DNA of 64,000 nt from Mesorhabditis belari (Eukaryota > Nematoda > Chromadorea > Rhabditida > Rhabditidae). A model generated the notes under the pieces. It had not been told where the DNA came from, did not search any database, and was given only the letters and a program-made list of their open reading frames with translations. Shown here piece by piece: positions 57,061 to 64,000 of this stretch (position 1 is the first letter of the stretch; every line of letters begins with the position of its first letter). The position numbers and the translations under genes are program-made. The DNA lies in NCBI GenBank assembly GCA_958450365.1, contig CAUEEP010000729.1, positions 2,877,001 to 2,941,000 of the forward strand, written 5' to 3'.

Positions 57061-58297
57061 TTAGGTTGAGGAAAAAGTAATGTCGCTTTTCAATTCCCGT
57101 TGTTGGCAATTTTCCAGTTTTTTGCTTATGCGATTTTTTCAAATAGATATCAGCTAGACATTCTATACTTTCATATTATATTTAACTTTTACAAATTTAA
57201 CAATATTTTCAGGTACAAAATTCAAGACGAAAAGTTTCGACTTTGTGGTATGATTTTAAACAAGGGAAATCCGCGGCTGAATCGCATCGGACAATCATTA
57301 AATTTTTGGGGAAGACAGCATTAGCGAAAGACAATGCCAAAGATGGTTTCAGCGGTTCAAAGATGGAAATGAAAGTCTCCAAGAAGAGGAACGGTCTGGA
57401 CGACCCCAGGAGATTTCAGATGAGAATTTGCTTGATGCCATTGAACTCAATCCAACCGTTACCACTTGTGAGTTAGCGGACACATTTGGGATGGACCAAA
57501 AAACAATCGACAACCACTTACATCAGTTAGGAAAAACAATTCACTGCGGAATATGGGTTCCTCATGAACTCAAGGCAACAAAACAACTCGTGTTATCGTT
57601 AGCTCTACTCTGCTTCAAAAAGGCAAATCTCTGATTTTTGGGGAAGAATTCTAACATCTGATAAAACATGGATTCAATATGAGAATGTGAAGCGCAAAAA
57701 TCAGTGGCTTTCTCTTGGTCAACCCCCACAACAAACTTCAAAACCCGGTATTCATGGAAAGAAACTTAGGCTTTGCTGTTGGTGAAATACAAAAGGTTTA
57801 GAGTATTATGAGTTGTTGAATCCGGGTGAAACTGTCACCGCTGATCGTTATTCAAAACAGTTGATGAGAGTTAACGAGGCTTTAAAGAAATTGGGCGTTG
57901 AAACATCAAAGTGCTATTTTTGCATGATGATGCAAAACCTCACGCTGCAAAAAATCACTCACCAAAAAATCGACGAGCTTGGTTGGAAACTTCTGCCCCA
58001 CGCGACTTATAGTCCGGACCTGGGCCCATCAGATTATTTTTTGTTTTGGTCGTTGAAGAGTTTTCTTATGGGCGAAAAGTTTGAGAATCATGCACAGATC
58101 AAAAAAGCAGTCGACACTTATTTTGGCTCGAAAACTCCCCATTTTTTTTGAGGTTTCGATCAGGGACTTGCGACAAAGATGGGAACAAGTCATCAATAAT
58201 AATGGAGAATATCTCATTGACTGATCTGCGTTTGTCTATGTTTTTAGCAATAAACAATTTTGTGACAAAAAGCGACATTACTTTTTCCTCAACCTAA
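57061..58297 (+). mobile_element. Second mariner-type (DD34D) transposon, decayed
   Basis: TTAGGTTGAGGAAAAAGTAA at 57061 is mirrored at 58297, TA-flanked, 1237 bp. The transposase is related to that at 248–1246, but its start is gone and several frameshifts split it. The last block (57813–58151) keeps ATYSPDLGPSDYFLF, with the third Asp present, unlike the first copy. A stop TGA at 58222–58224 marks the original end. Confidence 0.92.
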
Positions 58298-58489
58298 TAG
58301 TTTATTATTTAGCCCTTGCCAGGCAACCAACTGCATCATTCCATCCGACAAAATGAATCTCTGCTTCATGAGCTTCGTCAACTACAGGTCAAGAACATCT
58401 GAGAGTTCTTAAAAATGTTAAATTTCTATGAAAAACGTTGACCTACAAATAAGCAAATAAGCATAAAATTTCAAGAAAAATACATTGGA

Positions 58490-59460
58490 ATGCCACTCAA
58501 GCGACAATAATAAAATATTGACATGATGCCTTTTTATTGAAATAATGCGACTCGTTGCTATGATGTCTCCAAACAAAGACAATTTTCTCTTGGCTCAGAT
58601 TTCGGGAGTGGAAATGATTGCACGGTATGGAACATGTTTGAGGAGCTTCTTGCTGAAATTCAAGATTTTCATTTGAAGAGATTTTAGTGCGTAAAGCGCT
58701 CGTGTATACAAGCATACAAGCCTATCAGAGTACACCTAATTTTAAGTGTAGCTCAGCACTCAGATGTGCAACCATATCACGTTTTGTTTTCATGGAAAAT
58801 TTAAACATTTCTCTGCGATGGATTCTTAGGTTTGACAAAAAAGATAACTTTTTTCTGCCTTTTTTTATAAAGCCTCAAAATTGGCAGTCAAGTTGCTTGG
58901 CGCGGCACTTGTTTTTGGAGCAATTTTGATGGTCACGAACGTTTCAGTGCTAAATTTAGTTACATTTACCTATATGTTAAAGATTCGCATTTAACAGAAA
59001 CAAAAAATGAAAAATTTCAGCTCGCAGGGGATCTTTTAACAAGCCAACGCTTCGGTCCAGGTGAAACCAAGATTCCCCAAATAGCAAAATTTTGCCTAAT
59101 TGAGTGTCACTGTTACCTTCCGATTCGTTTGATCATGTTTAAAACGTATTGCAAAAACAAAAGCGTTCAAAGGCATGCTCAATCTTTGGCGGTTTCTGGA
59201 AATAAAAAGTCACCAAAAAAGGAAGATCATATTGAGCACCGTGGACACTCGACGCCACCCAGATGGCCCATATTTCGGGAGTGGAAATGATTGCACGGTA
59301 TGGAACATGTTTGAGGAACTTCTTGCTGAAATTCAAGATATTTTCATTTGAACAGATTTTAGTGCGTGTAGTGCTCGTGTATACGGTAGATACAAGCATA
59401 TCAGAGTACACCGAATTTTAAGTGTAGCTCAGCACTCAGATGTGAAATCATCTCGCGCTT
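58490..59460 (-). pseudogene. Rearranged copies of the transporter exon at 51325 and its flanks
   Basis: Two minus-strand copies of the transporter exon 51325–51461 lie at 58652–58572 and 59325–59228, with the acceptor tgaatttcag kept. The first reads PEI then TGA for Trp. The second has lost 7 bp after GCGTCG and is out of frame. Between them, 58860–59215 (plus) mirrors intron sequence from about 50880–51110. It is an inverted, internally duplicated fragment of the transporter gene, not a working exon set. Confidence 0.85.
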
Positions 59461-60329
59461 TGCCATTCCAAAATCAAAAAGTTGCACAAAAATAAAAAAT
59501 AAGAAATTTTTATGCAAAGAAATAAATATTTTTCTACTTGATGACAAAAAAGTCATTTTTGATCCAGCTTGAATGGCGTTTGGATTCTTTTTTGATGTCA
59601 CTTAATAATTTTTGCGTTCAGAACACTTCTCCCGTGTTGATAAAGAAATTTGCACTTATTGAATCGAGAAATCTGTAAAGAAAATGAAACCATACACCTG
59701 AAATGAGATCATTTTCCGATAAACTTTCCTAAACTACACAAGACCTATCATATTTAAGAGCGATAATCAAGAATCAGGACGTTCGCCGGCTGAGGGAGCC
59801 AACAAAAGGGTTTTATTGAGTTTTATGTATTAGGTTGTTACATAATTTTTGAGGTTTTGTTTCAAAGTCTCATTTAGAAATGAATATCCAACCAATCGAC
59901 TTGCGGTTTGCTTCAATAAAATAACATTTTTTTTGTTCCTTTAGCTAAGTTTTATGCTAATTAGGGTCCGTTTTGCAGAAAGTTTTCTCTTGAACAAACA
60001 GTTTTTTGCTCTAATTCTTTTTCTTTTCATCAAATCTTGCTAATTTTAAAAATTTAACATAATTATCAATGATTCTGCGTTGAATGATACTAAATACTTG
60101 ATGGTTGGACGCTCCTAGACCCACTCATTCATAATCGGCTACGGGGGTCCCGCCGATTTTGAATGAAACGTTGTAGCGCCGGCAATTTTTAACCTAAACT
60201 CACAAATTTGGTACCAATCGACGCAGAATTGAATTCGCTACAGGATGATATAATTTTGTCCTCGTACATTAAAGGGTTGCTCTACTAGAAAGATTTACCA
60301 AAAAATTTCATTCATAATCGGCTACGGCA
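59461..60329. other. Intergenic upstream region of the aspartic protease
   Basis: No gene. The phrase ttcataatcggctacgg occurs at 60127–60145 and 60309–60328, 180 bp apart. It could be a shared upstream element. Confidence 0.45.
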
Positions 60330-60340
60330 TATATAAATAT
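60330..60340 (+). promoter_or_regulatory. TATA box of the aspartic protease gene
   Basis: TATATAAATAT, 115 bp upstream of the ATG at 60455. Confidence 0.6.
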
Positions 60341-60454
60341 GATGAGCTTGAAAGCAAAATCTTGTTTTGTTGATTTTCTGATTATTTATTGTTTTTGATC
60401 TCTAGAATTGATCTTTAGAAGTTCTTGGACTCAACTCAACTTAATGTCTAGGCA

Positions 60455-63058
60455 ATGAAATTCTGGCTCTTGCTCGTCGTTTTGGCCTCAGTGCTCAACT
60501 TTTCTTCGGGAAGAGTCTATCAACACAAATTGATCAGAAGGGTTTCCCCAAAAATGCGAATGCTCAATGCAGGCATATGGGCTGATTATTTAAAAGAAAA
60601 AGATCAAGCTCGGCTTTCGCCGGAGCACATTTTGGGATCTTTCCCACAAAAGGTCGATTTGAAGGATCATTAAAGGCGGTAAAAGTTCAAGAAAGACATT
60701 TCAGGTGTACGATTTTCAAGATTTGGAATACATTGCCAACATCACCATTGGATCAAATCAACAAGAATTCAAGGTAGGTAAAAAGTTGATCAAAAGAAAG
60801 TTGAAGTTGTCAATCATCAACTTGTCATCAAGAAGTTGATCAAAAAAAGCAATTTTCTATTTTTTTTAGGTTATTCTGGACACGGGATCAGCGAATCTCT
60901 GGGTTCCCGACAGAAGTTGCGTCGATGCACAATGTGACGGAAAAGATAAATTCGATCAAGACAAATCAAGCACCTATGTGGTGAAGTCGAATTTAAAGAC
61001 AAAATATCAAAAATTTCTTAGAGAGATGGACGTCAATTTTGGATGAATTTTGGAAAGGGACAGGCCACTGGATTCCTTGGAGTGGATACTGTTAGAATTG
61101 AAGCCCCCTCGGAGAATCAAGTAAATGATTTTTGAAAGACTTTGAAGAACATTTTTTTAGCTGGTCATTCCGACCACTATCTTCGCACAAGCTAATTTTA
61201 TTTCACCATTCTATGCCGGAGATCCAGTCGATGGAGTCCTCGGATTGGCCTTCACCTCTTTGGCAATCGATCAAGTTACACCACCACTCATCAATGCCAT
61301 CAATCAAGGTTGGTTTGAGGTATTATATAGCTGCTAAAATATTTAGTATTTAGATATGTGTTTACTTAAATTTATTGCATCAGAATAGGCTTGTTTTTGT
61401 GACCTTTTTGTCGTTTACGCTTATTTTTGTTGTCTAAAATAAACTTTCGAGTTCAATGCTTGGTCATAGCTAAAAGTCGAGTAAAAATGCTCAAAAATAC
61501 TTGTGACAACTTTTTTATAGCCTCTCGGGAAGGTTCCTAAATTTGCGTTTGAAAGTTGCCATCCAGGAGCCGCCAAGACTTTTGTCCATGACTGTATTTC
61601 TTTTTAACCGACAAGACCACCAAGTTTACTCATAGCCAGCTTAACGATAGAATCTACAGCCAAGATCTACAACGTCATGTTCCAACTCCTCTACTAGTCT
61701 TAAAAGAAAACAATGCGCTGTAGAAAAATGAATTCAATTTTTTGTGCAGATTCGAATGCACAAAGTATTCGTGATTCCTAATTTGAAGCTAAGGTAGCCT
61801 GGCGTTAAATGAAAGATCAAACGATGAAAACGAGTTTATGAAGTTGTTTTCTGTTGTTTCCTTTAACGAATAAAATTTGCAATAGCAATAAACTGATTTA
61901 AATAAAAATGCTCCTTCGATCTAGGCCTCCTCGATGAACCCATTTTCACCGTCTTTTTGATGCACAATAAAGCCTGAAGATGGAGCCTATGGTGGGGTGT
62001 ACACGTATGGAGGTTTGGATGCTGATAATTGTGGAGATGTCATTGCTTATCAGCCACTTTCTTCAGCTACATATTTCCAGTTTAAGGTTAAAAAGAATCC
62101 AAATCACACTGAAGTTTTGAAGATTTAGCTGGATGCTGTCAAATCTGGAAGCTATTCGAGCAAAGCTGGCTGGCAAGCCATTTCAGACTCTGGAACCGCA
62201 TTCATTGGTCAGTCTATTTTAGTTGATTGAAAAGGAAAGCCACAAAAAGTCTTTCATTCACTTTAAATTTCCTTAAAAGCTTTTCAAAGGAAACTCTCGC
62301 TTCGTTTGCATTTACATTGCATGTCTAGGGGTTATTTTTGACGCTGATCACGAAACACATGTTTTTAGCCTAGGTTTCTGCACGAAAAACCAACGAAACG
62401 TGAAAACAGCCATTTTTTGGCTCTGCCGCCCTTTACTAAAATAGCTGTAAAAACATTTAGAAAAGAGATATCTCAAAACGGTTTTTACCAATCGATCCGT
62501 CTTGAATTCAGCTTTAGGATGAGCTATAAAACGTCAAAATTGGACAAATTTGAGGTACTCTCCCAAAAAATCCGAAAGGACTTTTCCACCAACCCAATAC
62601 ATATATGCACTTTTCAAATCACTTTTTTCAATTCAGGAGCCCCACAAGCCGCTTCCGATGGAATTGCGAAAGCGTTCGGCGCCACTTGGGACCCTGACAA
62701 TCAGGTCTATAACGTCGACTGCAAGGCTCAAGTCGGTTGAAAAATCAAAGATCTAAAAATCTTAAGAATATAGGCCTCAGTGACGGTGACAATTGGAGGC
62801 AAAGACTACACAACAAACGCGTCAAACATGATTGTTTCATGGGAAAAGGGCTGTTTGCTTGCACTCGCTCCATTTGATGAACCCTGTAAGCGCAAGTTTT
62901 TCAACTTGGCCAGAAAACAAGCAAAAAAAAAAGCCAACTATAAAAAGGTATTTTCAGGGATTGGATGGATTTTGGGCGACCCGTTCATCCGCCAATACTG
63001 CAATATTTACGATCTTGCAAGACAACGCATCGGCTTTGCTCCATCGAAGCAAATGTAG
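60455..63058 (+). CDS. Pepsin-like (A1) aspartic protease with one 1-bp frameshift
   Basis: Exons: 60455–60652, 60705–60773, 60870–60980, 61022–61120, 61161–61308, 61925–62086, 62129–62207, 62637–62731, 62774–62885, 62958–63058. They give about 390 residues. Signal peptide (FWLLLVVLASVLNFSSG), propeptide, then YIANITIG and the first catalytic motif VILDTGSANLWVP. Later come VDGVLGLAF, the second motif ISDSGTAFIG and the end WILGDPFIRQYCNIYD. All junctions agree in phase except inside exon 6: AATAAAGCCTGAAG at 61966–61979 has one A too many for HNKPEDGAYGG to follow FLMHN. It is either a young pseudogene or a sequencing error. A secreted or lysosomal digestive protease is expected, as for nematode ASP enzymes. 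Confidence 0.88.
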
Positions 63059-64000
63059 AACATTTCATTTCTTTTTCGAATTTCCTTTACACTACAAAGC
63101 ATAAAAAAGATTTTCTTGCAAAAAAAGCATATATTTTTCGATTTAACACATTGACGATGACCAAATGGTGGCACAACTGGTTTTCATACTTCAGAAAACT
63201 TCATATGGTCGCGTCCGTTTTCTTCCTATTTGCGTTGCTATTTTGCAATTATTCGCGTCGCATTTTTCGTCCTTTTTCTCCCTTCCCGAAATTATTTTTT
63301 TTGGTCTGCAGGTTTTTGCCTTCTTTCTCGGGGAACTTTGTTGTTTCATTTTTGATGCGCATGCTGTTTTTGTAATGGATATTGTTGCATTTCGGTTCTG
63401 TACTAATAAACAGTAACGTTATAAATTCACTTTACTTTACTGATACCCTTCAGGTTTTAAATCCTGTTTAGATAACTGGTTTAACATTGTAGAGAGATTG
63501 GTTTTACTAACATTTGTGTCACCATCGACGTAGTATCAATCCGATCTGTACTCTTCTCAAGGGTGTTAATCTATTGTTGGATACTACGTGTTCTCGTGTT
63601 CTCGCTCTACGTGTTCTCGCTTACGTTGTAAGCGCTTTTGGGGGAAACCCATTTAACCTTTTGTGCTATTCGGCCATTCTTAAGCAGAATCATCCTCGTT
63701 GATAAGGTTAAAGCGGGTCACACCCCAAACTATATTTTTTTCACAAAAACTTCAGATTAGACGTAAAAAATGATTTCCAATCGAATGGCGTTGTCAGATT
63801 TTTGTTATCTTGGAAAAAAGACGATTAAACCTGAGCAATTTTGAGCAATTTTCACTGCCGTATTTCTCATCTGCTATCTTCTCATCTGTATTTCTCATCT
63901 TTTCATTTTTGGACTGACCAGAAGACTGTTTTAGGTGCGCTTATTTTATTTTTCCTTTTCTAAAAAATCACTCATATACATCTGTTTGATATCTTGAGAA
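63059..64000. other. 3' flank and window end
   Basis: No gene is supported. A small tandem of tctacgtgttctcgct type is at about 63585–63620. The last 35 bp (tcatatacatctgtttgata and on) match an arm of the 575-bp mariner-type MITE, so a third copy probably begins here and continues beyond the window. Confidence 0.55.

Overview
This is nuclear DNA of a free-living nematode, most likely rhabditid-like. Coding sequence is split into short exons joined by GT–AG introns with TTTTCAG-type acceptors. Several chemoreceptor GPCR classes known from nematodes are present (Str, Srh/Sri-like, Srv/Srg-like, probably Sre). There is also an astacin with EGF, CUB and ShKT modules. The DNA is AT-rich and full of Tc1/mariner-type transposons and inverted-repeat MITEs. 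I built the gene models by eye, using splice signals, phase continuity and family motifs. No database search was run, so family names rest on motif recognition.

Layout. 1–16.2 kb: a 1.35 kb segment present twice in inverted orientation (1–2625 and 14852–16206) brackets about 12 kb. The left copy carries a mariner insertion and the right copy keeps the empty site. Inside lie an Srh/Sri-type receptor with a 1-bp frameshift (3079–5658), a dead DD37D element, a small secreted protein resembling the plant S1/SPH domain (8667–12089) with a transposon-filled first intron, a neuropeptide-like precursor with seven DLPMMIH copies (12546–12854, minus) and an unknown two-exon gene (14256–14754, minus). 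16.3–19.8 kb: a complete ten-exon Str receptor (minus). 20.8–25.2 kb: an unrecognised gene, a small eight-cysteine secreted peptide gene and the 3' part of an Sre-like receptor. 27–35 kb: a 22-exon astacin whose first and last exons are each also present as stray copies. 35.7–38.3 kb: a Gly/Tyr-rich secreted peptide split by a 2.5 kb intron.

40–46.5 kb: an Srv/Srg-type receptor (minus) whose introns hold three transposable elements, one nested in another. 46.8–53.5 kb: an SLC17-type MFS transporter (plus, 5' end not found) containing a 387-bp palindrome that includes one of its splice acceptors. 55.7–56.9 kb: a Cys-rich secreted peptide with three CPxxCxGIPPxCxC modules, and a small unknown three-exon gene. 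57–58.3 kb: a second, decayed mariner. 58.5–59.5 kb: rearranged pseudo-exons from the transporter. 60.5–63.1 kb: a ten-exon pepsin-like aspartic protease with one 1-bp frameshift.

The window is not an operon or pathway cluster. It looks like a chromosome-arm environment of environmental sensing (chemoreceptors), secreted proteases and small secreted peptides. Much of its structure comes from local, often inverted, duplication of gene pieces together with transposon insertion. The small secreted-peptide genes are the most likely source of undescribed biology.
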